From: Janthinobacterium sp. PAMC25594
GTDB taxonomy: Bacteria; Pseudomonadota; Gammaproteobacteria; Burkholderiales; Burkholderiaceae_D
Length of the DNA stretch: 64,000 nucleotides
NCBI RefSeq assembly: GCF_019443505.1
Contig: NZ_CP080377.1
Span: 1,736,001-1,800,000 of the forward strand
Direction: 5' to 3'
The notes beneath the pieces are model-generated. The model worked only from the letters and a program-made list of their open reading frames with translations, made no database searches and was not told the DNA's origin. Shown piece by piece: positions 39,460 to 48,137 of this stretch; within the stretch, counting starts at the first letter, position 1; the number at the start of each line of letters is the position of its first letter. Made by a program: the position numbers and the translations under genes.

Positions 39460-41466
39460 CTAGGCAGGGATGTGCAATGAGAAACTGATAACGCCATCCA
39501 GTCCAGCGCTGTCGAGCGTGACCTTGCCGCCATGCAGGGACACAATGCGCTGCACCAGATACAGGCCCAGCCCCGCGCCAGGCTTGTGCTGGGCAATGCG
39601 ACCACGGAAATACTTCTGGAACAGGCGTGGAATCTCGTCGGCGGGCAAGGGATCGCCGGGATTGCTGACGGTGATCTGCAAGCCGCCGTCGCCGTGCAGC
39701 GCAGCGTGCACGCGTATGGCCAGCACCTGCGGCGCATGCCGGTCCGCGTTGCTGAGCAGATTGCGCAAGGCCACGCGCAGCAGACCCGGGTCGCATTGCA
39801 GGCGCTCCGGCAAGTCAGACAAGGTCGCGGCCACCCTGCCCTCCGGCCATTCGGCCAGCACCGCCTCGAGCAGCAAGCGTGGATCGCAAGACTGGGCGCG
39901 GAAGGTGGCGGCGCTCGTTTCCATGCGGTCAGCGCTCAGGTACTCGTCGACAAGCGCCGTCATGCGGCCGCTGGCCTCGCGCAAGTTCTGGCAGCGCTGC
40001 AAGGTCTTGTCCCATGCCGCGTCGGGATTGCGGGCAATCTGCTGGGCCGTCGTATTGATGATGGCCAGCGGCGTATGGAATTCGTGCGAAACCATGGCGA
40101 CGAAATCCTGCTGTTCTTCGCGCGTGCGCGTTTCCACCGCCAGCGCCCCGCGCAGGTCCGCTTCCAGCACCGTGCGCCGTCCGATTTCCTGTTGCAGCGC
40201 GTCCGTGCGCAGCGCCACCAGCCCTTCCAACCTTTCGTTGAGTGCACGCACGGCCCGCACGGCTTCGGCCTGCGCCCAGTCCTTGGCGCGGCGCAGTTCC
40301 GCATAGCGCCGGTTCAGCCGCAAACTCATCAGCATCATGTGGACAAACGCGCCCAGGGAGGCCGCATGGTTGGTCCAGAAATTCGGCGGCAGCACGGCCA
40401 TGTTGCGCAAGAAGCTGACCAGGACGCCCGCGTAAAAGATGCCGAAGATCAACAAGAAGGCGCGCGCCGGGCGGTGGCCGCGCAATGCCAGCCATGTGGC
40501 CAGAGTGACGAACACGGCGATCAGCGGCAAGGCAGCCCCCTGCACCACGAGCACGCCGGCCGCGTAATCACCGAGCAATACCAGTACCGCCCCCGCCAAG
40601 GCGGCGGCGACGGTGACGCCGACAACACCACGGCTGAAGCGGGGGAACAAGGTTGGCAACTCCAGCTGCAAGGTGGAAAAACGGGCACCGATGGCGATGG
40701 ACATGGCCATCGACACGCCCAGCATCGGGTCCGACAGCCAGTTCGGCATGCTGAAGATTTGCTGCGGAATGGCGATCGTCAATGCTTCGGTAGTCGCATT
40801 CGTCAACACGTACAGCAAGTACCAGCCACTGTGGACTTCGCGCGTCATGCGCCAGAAGAATACGTGAAACAGGATCAGCAGCAGGTAGCTGCCGAATTGC
40901 AAGCCGTAATACAGATACTCGCGGCGCGACGATTCATCAAACCTCGCGCGCGGCCACATCGTCAGCTCGGTCGACATGGCTTTCTTGCTGTGCAGGCGCA
41001 CCAGCCAGCGTTCGGTCGCGTCATCCTGCAGACGAAATGGAAACACCACCTGGCGCGCATCGACAGGCCAGGCACCGCGTGCCACGTCCGCCCCGGCCGC
41101 CTGCAGGGTCCAGTGCCCCGCAAGATCCTGCCGGTACAGGCGCACATCGTCGAGTACGGCATTGCTGAAACGCAACACCCACTCGTCGGGTGCATGCGCG
41201 GCACGCGCCACGTCCAGCCGCAGCCAGACCGCGTCGTCCGTGTAGCCAGCACTGACGGCGCCAGGCAACACACGCCAGCCGGGCGCCGTCAGTACCGAGC
41301 CCGGTCCCAACACACCGCCCGGGTCGCGCAACATCAGCATGTGACCGCTGGCAGACACCGTTTGCGCGCTTTCAGGCAGCACCAGCGGGGCCGGTGGCGA
41401 CGCGGCCCATGCGGCCAGCGGGCAGATACTGGAAAAGACGAGGAAAATGGCAAGCAGGATAGTCAT
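39460..41466 (-). CDS. Membrane sensor histidine kinase with 7TMR-DISM input module
   Basis: The 668-residue protein has a signal peptide, a periplasmic 7TMR-DISMED2-like beta domain (about 30-180; GYTDDAVWLRLDV, FPFRLQDDATERWLVRLHS), and seven hydrophobic segments (about 195-400). A coiled-coil stretch and a HisKA domain follow, with the phospho-acceptor His in VSHEFHTPL near 463, then an HATPase domain with N-box RNLLSNADRH and G-box GAGLGLYLV. DISM domains are thought to bind carbohydrate-like ligands. It is divergent from its likely partner regulator (81-bp gap) and lies directly upstream of the tpsA2-tpsB2 operon in the same direction. I chose the ATG at 41466, where the signal peptide begins. 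Confidence 0.88.
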   Translation of the reverse strand: MTILLAIFLVFSSICPLAAWAASPPAPLVLPESAQTVSASGHMLMLRDPGGVLGPGSVLTAPGWRVLPGAVSAGYTDDAVWLRLDVARAAHAPDEWVLRFSNAVLDDVRLYRQDLAGHWTLQAAGADVARGAWPVDARQVVFPFRLQDDATERWLVRLHSKKAMSTELTMWPRARFDESSRREYLYYGLQFGSYLLLILFHVFFWRMTREVHSGWYLLYVLTNATTEALTIAIPQQIFSMPNWLSDPMLGVSMAMSIAIGARFSTLQLELPTLFPRFSRGVVGVTVAAALAGAVLVLLGDYAAGVLVVQGAALPLIAVFVTLATWLALRGHRPARAFLLIFGIFYAGVLVSFLRNMAVLPPNFWTNHAASLGAFVHMMLMSLRLNRRYAELRRAKDWAQAEAVRAVRALNERLEGLVALRTDALQQEIGRRTVLEADLRGALAVETRTREEQQDFVAMVSHEFHTPLAIINTTAQQIARNPDAAWDKTLQRCQNLREASGRMTALVDEYLSADRMETSAATFRAQSCDPRLLLEAVLAEWPEGRVAATLSDLPERLQCDPGLLRVALRNLLSNADRHAPQVLAIRVHAALHGDGGLQITVSNPGDPLPADEIPRLFQKYFRGRIAQHKPGAGLGLYLVQRIVSLHGGKVTLDSAGLDGVISFSLHIPA

Positions 41467-41547
41467 GGCGGCGCAGCTTATCACAGGCAGATCAAGGCAT
41501 TGACTAGCCGCCTTCACGCCACATGGCTGATCGGTTATCCTTGCGCC

Positions 41548-42231
41548 ATGCTGAACCTTATCCTGCTTGAAGATGAAGCCGTCCTGCGGCAAGAACTGAC
41601 TGAATTTCTCGGCGATTGCGGCTATCGCGTCAGCGCCGTCGCTGACCTGGCCGGTTTTCATGCCTGCTACGCGCCTGCGCGACACCACATTGCCGTCGTC
41701 GACCTGGGCCTGCCCGATGGCGATGGCATGGAACTGGTGCGCTCGCTACGCGTTCAGAACCAGCAGATCGGCATTGTCGTTTTTACCGCGCGCGGCGCCA
41801 CGCAGGACAAGGTCAGCGGGCTCAATTGCGGCGCAGACTATTACCTGCCAAAACATACCGATCTCGATGAACTGGCGGCGACCCTGGTCAGCTTGCGTCG
41901 CCGCCTGGGCGAACCGGCCGCCACGCCAGGCTGGGTACTCGAACTGGGACCGCGCCGGCTGTTGCCGCCCGGTTGCGACGCCATCGCCCTGTCGCAGCAG
42001 GATGCGATCGTGCTGCAGGTGCTGATGACTGAACCGGAACGCATCGTCAGCCGCCAGCAGATCGTCCAGTCGCTGGGAGAGGACTTCCTCGACTACGACC
42101 AGCGCCGCCTCGACACGCAGATCCGCCGCCTGCGCCGCAAGACCGAGCAAGCCACCGGGCTGTCCCTGCCCATCAATACGGCGCGCAACGCCGGCTACCG
42201 CTTTTTCGCCAACGCCGCGGTACGGCCCTGA
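41548..42231 (+). CDS. OmpR-family response regulator
   Basis: The 227-residue protein has a receiver domain with acidic pocket LLEDE, phospho-acceptor Asp52 in VVDLGLPDGDG, a conserved Thr in FTARG and Lys102 in YYLPKH. A winged-helix DNA-binding domain follows (IVLQVLMTEPERIVSRQQIVQSL, RLDTQIRRLRRK). The receiver is otherwise ordinary. The frame is open far upstream across the antisense of the kinase gene, but the gene clearly begins at this ATG, where the receiver starts. It is divergent from the DISM-type sensor kinase, so the two probably form one two-component system. It is convergent with the TauE/SafE gene (13 bp between the stops). Confidence 0.9.
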   Translation: MLNLILLEDEAVLRQELTEFLGDCGYRVSAVADLAGFHACYAPARHHIAVVDLGLPDGDGMELVRSLRVQNQQIGIVVFTARGATQDKVSGLNCGADYYLPKHTDLDELAATLVSLRRRLGEPAATPGWVLELGPRRLLPPGCDAIALSQQDAIVLQVLMTEPERIVSRQQIVQSLGEDFLDYDQRRLDTQIRRLRRKTEQATGLSLPINTARNAGYRFFANAAVRP

Positions 42232-42244
42232 AGCAAGGCGCCGG

Positions 42245-43018
42245 CTACGCGAACAGTTGCGGCGCGGCGGCTACCATCAGCGAGATGCCAATCAAGGTCA
42301 GCACGGCGAACGCTATGCGGCGCATGCCGCGCTGGGCGATCGGCGGCGGGTAGCGCTTGCCGGCCATGGTGGCCAGCACGCCGACAGGCAAGGCCAGCAT
42401 GCACAAAAGTAACACTTTCGCGTCCAGCTGGCCCTGGCTGCCCGCCATCAGCGAACGTCCGCCCGCGCTGATGGCGAACAAAAAGATCAGGCTGTAGCGG
42501 ATGGTGGTTAAACTCATTTCCTGGCGGTAAAACTGGTACACGAGGGGCGGGCCAGCCAGCGAAAACAGGCCCGAGAACAGGCCACCGCACACGCCGCTGA
42601 TGAAGAAACTGCGTTTGTCGGCCGCGCCCGGTCCCGGCGGCGCCTGCAGCAGAATGCTGACGCCGCCATACACGATGGCCGCGCCCAATAACAGTTTCAG
42701 GACGGGCGCATACGCCTGATCCAAATATCCCAATAGCAATACGCCGGCCGCCATGGCCGGCAGCAAGCCGATGCTGGCCGCGCGGATGGCACGCCAGTCC
42801 AGGTGGTGCAAGGCGCCCGGCAAGGCCACCAGGCAATTGGCCAGTGACAACAAGCTGACGAGGGCCGCCAGCACGGGCACCGGCGCCAGGCCGAGGCCGC
42901 TGGCCACGCCCATGACGATCATGCCCAGGCCAAAGCCCGTGACGGTCTGGAAATACGTGCCCGCCGCCACCACGCCCAGCAGCGCCAGCACGGGCAAGCT
43001 GAACAACTCAGCGTCCAC
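42245..43018 (-). CDS. tauE: TauE/SafE (TSUP) family anion exporter, probable sulfite exporter
   Basis: The 257-residue protein has about eight hydrophobic segments and two related halves (ALLGVVAAGTYFQTVTGFGLGMIVMG and FISGVCGGLFSGLFSLAGPPLV), the hallmark of the TSUP family. In taurine degraders such a protein exports sulfite produced by Xsc. I placed the start at GTG 43018, which overlaps the pta gene by 11 bp; a TTG four codons later is a possible alternative. It is the last gene of the xsc-pta-tauE group, which supports the sulfite role. Confidence 0.82.
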   Translation of the reverse strand: MDAELFSLPVLALLGVVAAGTYFQTVTGFGLGMIVMGVASGLGLAPVPVLAALVSLLSLANCLVALPGALHHLDWRAIRAASIGLLPAMAAGVLLLGYLDQAYAPVLKLLLGAAIVYGGVSILLQAPPGPGAADKRSFFISGVCGGLFSGLFSLAGPPLVYQFYRQEMSLTTIRYSLIFLFAISAGGRSLMAGSQGQLDAKVLLLCMLALPVGVLATMAGKRYPPPIAQRGMRRIAFAVLTLIGISLMVAAAPQLFA

Positions 43019-44009
43019 CCTGGGCCTGCACGGCCGTGACCGCAATCACGTTGTAGACATCGTCGGCGCTGCAGCCGCGCGACAAATCGTTGGCCGGCTT
43101 GTTCAAGCCTTGCAGCAGCGGGCCGATGGCGACGGCGCCGCCCATGCGCTCGGCCAGCTTATAGCCGATGTTGCCCGCATCGAGGTTCGGAAATACCAGC
43201 ACATTCGCGCGACCATTCACCACGGAATCCTTGACTTTTCTTTGGGAAATCTCGGCCACGATGGCCGCGTCGAGCTGCACGTCGCCATCGATGGCCAGCA
43301 GCGGACGCTGGGCCTTGACCCGGTCCGTGGCCGCATGCACCTTGTCGACGGCCGCGTGATGGGCGCTGCCGCTGGTGGAAAACGACAGCATGGCGACCCT
43401 CGGCTCTTCCATCAGCAAGGCTTGCGCGCTGTCGGCGGCGGCCATGGCGATGTCGGCCAGTTCCTCGGCCTTAGGGTCAACGACGAGGGCGCAGTCGGAA
43501 AAGATAAAACCGCCCTTCAGGCTGTGGAACGGTTCGCACAGCATCATCAGGAAAAAGCTCGACACGAGCTTGAAGGCCGGATCGACGCCGATGATCTGGA
43601 TGGCGCTGCGCACCACGTCGGCCGTCGTGTGCACGGCCCCCGCCACGCAGCCGTCCGCGTCGCCCAGGCGCACCATCAGGTTGGCGTAGCACAGCGGGTC
43701 TTGCACGGCGATGCGCGCCTGCTCCACCGTCATGCCCTTGGCCTGGCGCAGCACAAACAATTGCTGGGCATAGTGCTCCGACTCCTCGGACGTGGCCGGG
43801 TCGACCAGGCGCACGGCATCGAGATCCAGCGCGTGTTCGCGCGCCAGCGCCAGGATGGCGGCCGGCTGGCCGACGAGGGTGATATGCGCCAGGCCTTCGG
43901 CGGCTGCGCGCGCCGCCGCCTGCAGCACGCGCGCATCGTCGCCCTCGCACAACACGATGTTTTTCGGCACGACGCGGGCTTGGGCGATGATGCGGTGCAG
44001 GGCTTTCAT
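43008..44009 (-). CDS. pta: Phosphate acetyltransferase
   Basis: The 333-residue enzyme converts acetyl phosphate and CoA to acetyl-CoA. It matches the short single-domain PTA_PTB type (VLCEGDDARVLQAA, LMVRLGDADGCVAGAVHTTADVVRSA, MLSFSTSGSA, NVLVFPNLDAGNIGYK). It lies 187 bp downstream of xsc copy 2 in the same direction and so takes up the acetyl phosphate made by Xsc; no ackA is nearby. The ATG at 44009 has GGAG eight bases upstream. Confidence 0.93.
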   Translation of the reverse strand: MKALHRIIAQARVVPKNIVLCEGDDARVLQAAARAAAEGLAHITLVGQPAAILALAREHALDLDAVRLVDPATSEESEHYAQQLFVLRQAKGMTVEQARIAVQDPLCYANLMVRLGDADGCVAGAVHTTADVVRSAIQIIGVDPAFKLVSSFFLMMLCEPFHSLKGGFIFSDCALVVDPKAEELADIAMAAADSAQALLMEEPRVAMLSFSTSGSAHHAAVDKVHAATDRVKAQRPLLAIDGDVQLDAAIVAEISQRKVKDSVVNGRANVLVFPNLDAGNIGYKLAERMGGAVAIGPLLQGLNKPANDLSRGCSADDVYNVIAVTAVQAQGGR

Positions 44010-44153
44010 GGGTACTCCAATTCGGTAAAAAAAGTGCCGGAACCATGGAAGCATGCAGATAGTTCCGGCACATAAAACCCGGCAAGCCGGGGTCATACAA
44101 GGATCGGTCAGGGTGGTGTCGGATTACGCCAGCGCCACGCGTAGGTTGGGTAG

Positions 44154-44183
44154 GTTGGATTAGCCCAGAGGGCGTAATCCAAC
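44154..44183. repeat. REP-like palindrome downstream of xsc copy 2
   Basis: GTTGGATTA...TAATCCAAC with GTAGGTTGG direct repeats in front, matching the element at 24825-24855 apart from small loop changes. It sits 13 bp past the xsc stop, as in copy 1, so the duplicated segment includes it. Confidence 0.8.
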
Positions 44184-44196
44184 AACACCCGCTACA

Positions 44197-46014
44197 TCAA
44201 ACGTAATCTTTATATTTATCCAGATGACGGATTGGTTTACTCAGCGCATCGCGGCGGAACGGGTCGCCCAGTTCGCGCGTGCACATGATTTCGATGATGG
44301 TCGTCTTGCCTTCATTCATCTGCATGGCTATCGCTTTCTTCAGGGCCGGCCCCACGTCTTCCAGCTTGTCGACCGTGATGCCTTCGGCGCCCATGGCCCG
44401 CGCGATCTCGGCAAAACTCTGGTTGTCGAGCTCACCGGCGACGAAGCGGCGGTTGTAGAAATCGACCTGGTTTTTCTTTTCCGCGCCCCACTGGCGGTTG
44501 TGGAACACCACGGCCGTCACGGGAATGTTGTGGCGCACGCAGGTCATGGTTTCCATCAGGCTCATGCCCCAGGCGCCGTCGCCCGCATACGACACGGCCG
44601 GACGGTGCGGCGCGGCCACCTTGGCGCCGATGATGGTCGGGAAGGCGTAGCCGCAGTTGCCAAAGCTCATCGCCGCAAAGAAGCTGCGCGGCTTTTCAAA
44701 GCGCAGATAGCTGTTCGCCACCGAGTTGATGTTGCCGATGTCGGTCGATACCATCACGTCTTCCGGCATGGCTTTTTCCAGCTCGCGCAAGACCTGGCGC
44801 GGGTGCAGATAATTGCCCGGCTCTTTCTTTTGCTCTTCGATCATGTCCAGGCTGTACGCATCTTTTTCGTGCGTCCAGTTGTCCAGTTCGTCTTCCCACG
44901 CGGCTTTTTCCGCCTCGATGGTGGCCTTGCGCGCGTCGCGCGTGGCGTCGCAATCGAGCGTCTTGCCGTCCAGACGGGCAAGAATCGCCTTGGCGGCCGC
45001 CTTGGCGTCGCCGCAGATGCCCACCGAAATCTTTTTCACCAAACCGAGCATCTTGTTGTCCGCGTCGATCTGGATGATCCTGGCGTTTTTCGGCCAGTAA
45101 TCCATGCCGTGCTGCGGCAAGGTGCCGAACGGTCCCAGGCGCGAACCGAGGGCCACGACGACGTCGGCCTGGGCGATCAGTTTCATCGCCGCTTTCGAGC
45201 CTTGATAACCGAGCGGACCGCACCACAGCGGGTGGCTGGCGGGAAACGAGTCGTTGTGCAGATAGCTGTTCACGACGGGCGCACCGAGGCGTTCGGCCAG
45301 CGCCTTGCACTCTTCGATCGCTTCGCCCATGACGACGCCGCCGCCCGAGATGATGACGGGGAACTTGGCCTTGGCCAGCAGTTCGGCTGCCTCATTGAGG
45401 CTGTGCTCGCCGCCGGCGCCACGGTCCAGGCGGTTCGGCTTCGGGATTTCCGCCTTGATTTCGCCATAAAAATAGTCGCGCGGGATGTTCAATTGCGTCG
45501 GGCCCATTTCCGACATGGCGCGGTCAAAGCAGCGGCCCGTAAATTCCGCCATGCGGGCCGGATTGGTCACATGGCCCTGGTACTTGGTAAATTCCTCGAA
45601 CATCGGCAGCTGGTTCGCTTCCTGGAAGCCGCCCAGGCCCATGCTCATGGTGCCCGTTTCCGGCGTGATGATGACGACCGGGGTGTGCGCCCAGTAGGCG
45701 GCGGCGATGGCCGTGACGCAATTGCTGATGCCGGGGCCGTTCTGGCCGATGACCACGCCATGGCGGCCCGAAACGCGGGCATAGCCGTCGGCCATGTGGC
45801 CGGCGCCCTGCTCGTGCACGACGGGAATCAGCCGGATGCCGGCCGGGGCAAAGATATCCATCGGGTCCATGAAGGCCGAGCCCATGATGCCGAACATGTC
45901 GGTCACGCCATTGGCGGCCAGGGTTTCCACGAACGCTTCGGAAGGCGTCATCTTTTGCGGCCCGGTGGGGGTGGCCACTGCGGCGGCGGCTTTTTGGTCG
46001 GACAAATCAGTCAT
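44197..46014 (-). CDS. xsc: Sulfoacetaldehyde acetyltransferase, copy 2
   Basis: This has the same 605-residue length and reaction as copy 1, with no insertion or deletion between the two coding regions (constant offset 19328). It differs by five substitutions in the first 13 residues, one Ser/Ala near residue 346 and one Val/Ile near residue 596. DNA differences are few and mostly synonymous. Copy 2 is followed by pta and tauE, whereas copy 1 sits with tauXYABC, so the two may serve different transcripts of one pathway or different sulfonates. The start has AAGGAG upstream at suitable spacing. Confidence 0.95.
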   Translation of the reverse strand: MTDLSDQKAAAAVATPTGPQKMTPSEAFVETLAANGVTDMFGIMGSAFMDPMDIFAPAGIRLIPVVHEQGAGHMADGYARVSGRHGVVIGQNGPGISNCVTAIAAAYWAHTPVVIITPETGTMSMGLGGFQEANQLPMFEEFTKYQGHVTNPARMAEFTGRCFDRAMSEMGPTQLNIPRDYFYGEIKAEIPKPNRLDRGAGGEHSLNEAAELLAKAKFPVIISGGGVVMGEAIEECKALAERLGAPVVNSYLHNDSFPASHPLWCGPLGYQGSKAAMKLIAQADVVVALGSRLGPFGTLPQHGMDYWPKNARIIQIDADNKMLGLVKKISVGICGDAKAAAKAILARLDGKTLDCDATRDARKATIEAEKAAWEDELDNWTHEKDAYSLDMIEEQKKEPGNYLHPRQVLRELEKAMPEDVMVSTDIGNINSVANSYLRFEKPRSFFAAMSFGNCGYAFPTIIGAKVAAPHRPAVSYAGDGAWGMSLMETMTCVRHNIPVTAVVFHNRQWGAEKKNQVDFYNRRFVAGELDNQSFAEIARAMGAEGITVDKLEDVGPALKKAIAMQMNEGKTTIIEIMCTRELGDPFRRDALSKPIRHLDKYKDYV

Positions 46015-46045
46015 GGCTCAGTCTCCTTACAGTTTTATGAAAAAT

Positions 46046-46088
46046 CGGTATATTTTGTTCCGATATTTGAAATACGTATTCAATTTAA
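46046..46088 (-). promoter_or_regulatory. Conserved promoter-operator element upstream of xsc copy 2
   Basis: CGGTATATTTTGTTCCGA is identical to the block ahead of xsc copy 1, and AATTTAA follows GTTCCG after 19 bases. Sequence on both sides of the element differs from copy 1, so this block was conserved selectively. Confidence 0.6.
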
Positions 46089-46186
46089 CGGTTGCGAAAT
46101 GCGCTGTCAATGAAAATTCATGAAAAATTGGACTGTTTCATTCCTGAATCCGGAATCCGTGACTTTGCCCCACTCCTGAAACAACA

Positions 46187-46219
46187 ATGGCGGGCTATCC
46201 GCAACAGATAGCCCGCCAT
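46187..46219 (-). terminator. Rho-independent terminator after the porin gene
   Basis: Thirteen-base perfect arms ATGGCGGGCTATC and GATAGCCCGCCAT with a seven-base loop, followed on the minus strand by TGTTGTTTC. It begins 21 bases past the porin stop. Confidence 0.85.
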
Positions 46220-46240
46220 CGATACCTGCTGCGCTGTGCC

Positions 46241-47251
46241 TTAGAACTTCAGGCGCATGCCCGCCGTGAAGGCGCTGGAGTTATGCCCAGGCAAGGGCAC
46301 GCTGCCGCCACTGGAAGCGTCGCCAACGAAGTTGGTGCCCGCGCCATCGTTGCTGATGCGCCCGTACGACGTGTACAGATTGGTGCGCTTGGACAAGGCA
46401 TACGTGTAGCCGATGGCCAGCTGGCGTCCGCCGCGGCGCGCGCTGGTGCGGTCATCCTTCTTGATGTACGACGCCATCACGCTGCCCGCCGCGCTGACCG
46501 GCGCGGACACGCCCAGCATGACGTTGCGGAAATCCGCGCCCGCATCGTCCTTGTCCGTTTCATACGCGGCGTGCAGTTTGGCGGGGCCGAAGTCGTAGGT
46601 ACCGCCCAGCAAAGTCACCTTGGCTGTGTTCAGCTCACTATCCTTGCGGTTGTCGTGCGCCAGGGTCAGCACCACCGGACCGTTGGCGTAGTCGATGGAA
46701 AAGTCGATGGTGCGGCCCAGGCTGGCGCTGTCCGGCTTTTCGCCGAGGCCAACCATGATGGCGGCCGACAAGCCGTTCACCTTCGGCGTTTCGTACATGA
46801 TGGAGTTTTTCGTGCGCAGGCTGGCCACACTCATCAGGTTGAGCGAGGCGCCCGTCAGACCCGTCTCGAAGGGATCGATATTGTCCAGTGCGGTGAACAG
46901 CGGGTTGTGCTGCAAGCCGATATTCACGGCGCCGAAGCTGCCGGACAAGCCCACGTAGGCCTTGCGCCCGAACAAGGCGCCCTGACGGTACGCACCAGTA
47001 TCGAGGTCGAGGCCATTTTCCAGCAAGAAATTAGCCTTCAGATTGTTGCCCAGGTCTTCCGTGCCCTTGAAGCCGATGCGGCTGCCCGACTGCACGCCGG
47101 TGGCCAGCTTGGTGACGGAGCCTTCCGCGCCGCCGTGTTCGGACGTCAGGCCCGCGTCGAGCAAGCCGTACACGGTGACGGACGATTGGGCGCTGGCGCC
47201 GCCGGCAAAGAGTGCGGCCAGGACGGCCGCCGCTACGAGTGTGTGTTTCAT
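46241..47251 (-). CDS. Gram-negative general porin (Burkholderiales OmpC-like family)
   Basis: The 336-residue protein has a clear signal peptide (MKHTLVAAAVLAALFAGGASA), then QSSVTVYGLLDAGL, the typical first strand of betaproteobacterial trimeric porins. It continues with GSRIGFKGTEDLGNNLKANFLLENG and ends in GMRLKF. It allows passive diffusion across the outer membrane, with likely anion preference in this family. The gene has a good ribosome-binding site (GGAG) and its own terminator. It lies 70 bp downstream of thiG, so it may be transcribed separately. Confidence 0.92.
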   Translation of the reverse strand: MKHTLVAAAVLAALFAGGASAQSSVTVYGLLDAGLTSEHGGAEGSVTKLATGVQSGSRIGFKGTEDLGNNLKANFLLENGLDLDTGAYRQGALFGRKAYVGLSGSFGAVNIGLQHNPLFTALDNIDPFETGLTGASLNLMSVASLRTKNSIMYETPKVNGLSAAIMVGLGEKPDSASLGRTIDFSIDYANGPVVLTLAHDNRKDSELNTAKVTLLGGTYDFGPAKLHAAYETDKDDAGADFRNVMLGVSAPVSAAGSVMASYIKKDDRTSARRGGRQLAIGYTYALSKRTNLYTSYGRISNDGAGTNFVGDASSGGSVPLPGHNSSAFTAGMRLKF

Positions 47252-47321
47252 GTCATCTCCAGGTATTGTGGTTTTTATAAACGCTTGAAACGATAATCAA
47301 CTACCTTGCTACAAATCTGGC

Positions 47322-48137
47322 TCAGGCGATCAGCCCGGCCATCGGCGACGAGGGCGCAGCGCTCATGGCGCCTGCTCTCCGAGGCATGCGTCCGGCCAGG
47401 TAAGCCTCGCGTCCGCCCTGCACTGCCAATTTCATGGCGCGCGCCATGCGGATCGGCTCGCGCGCCGCCGCGATGGCGGTATTCATCAGGATGCCGTCAC
47501 AGCCGAGTTCCATGGCGATGGCCGCGTCCGACGCCGTGCCCACGCCGGCGTCGACCAGCACGGGCACGCGGGCTTGCTCGATGATCAAGGATAGATTCCA
47601 CGGATTCAGAATGCCCATGCCCGAGCCGATCAGGGACGCCAGCGGCATGACGGCGATGCAACCAAGGTCTTCCAGCATGCGCGCCTGGATGGGGTCGTCA
47701 CTGCAATACACCATCACCTGGAAGCCGTCGCGCACCAGCTCCCCTGCCGCTTTCAGGGTTTCCGGCATGTTCGGAAACAGGGTCTTTTCATCACCGAGCA
47801 CTTCCAGCTTGCACAGCGGGTGCCCGCCCAGCAGTTCGCGCGCCAGTTGCAAGGTGTAGACGGCGTCGCGCGCGTTGTAGCAGCCGCCCGTGTTGGGCAG
47901 AATCGTGTATTTCGACGGTGGAATGAAGTCGAGCAGGTTGGGCTCGCCCTTCTCCTGGCCGATGTTGACCCTGCGGATCGTGACGGTGACGATCTCGGCG
48001 CCGCTCTCCTCGATGGCCAGGCGCGTTTCCTCGAAATCCTTGTATTTCCCGGTGCCCACCAGCAGGCGCGACTGATAGGTGGTGCCGGCCAGGGTCAGGC
48101 CGCCGGGTGATTGGCTGGGGGTGGCGTCATCTCTCAT
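47322..48137 (-). CDS. thiG: Thiazole synthase
   Basis: ThiG builds the thiazole phosphate of thiamine from deoxyxylulose phosphate, dehydroglycine and ThiS-thiocarboxylate. The 271-residue protein has the expected TIM-barrel motifs: [19 protein letters not shown], the Schiff-base Lys at 110 in LCKLEVLGD, and the phosphate-binding [21 protein letters not shown]. It overlaps the dadA-like oxidase gene by four bases (ATGA). ThiS, ThiE and ThiC are absent nearby, and I see no TPP riboswitch ahead of the group. Xsc is a thiamine-diphosphate enzyme, so extra thiamine synthesis could be useful here, though that link is speculative. Confidence 0.9.
   Translation of the reverse strand: MRDDATPSQSPGGLTLAGTTYQSRLLVGTGKYKDFEETRLAIEESGAEIVTVTIRRVNIGQEKGEPNLLDFIPPSKYTILPNTGGCYNARDAVYTLQLARELLGGHPLCKLEVLGDEKTLFPNMPETLKAAGELVRDGFQVMVYCSDDPIQARMLEDLGCIAVMPLASLIGSGMGILNPWNLSLIIEQARVPVLVDAGVGTASDAAIAMELGCDGILMNTAIAAAREPIRMARAMKLAVQGGREAYLAGRMPRRAGAMSAAPSSPMAGLIA

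Noticed and set aside
39532..41547. N-terminal 670 codons of a plus-strand frame ending in the response regulator
   Set aside because: This part is antisense to the sensor kinase; only the last 227 codons, from ATG 41548, form a receiver and winged helix.
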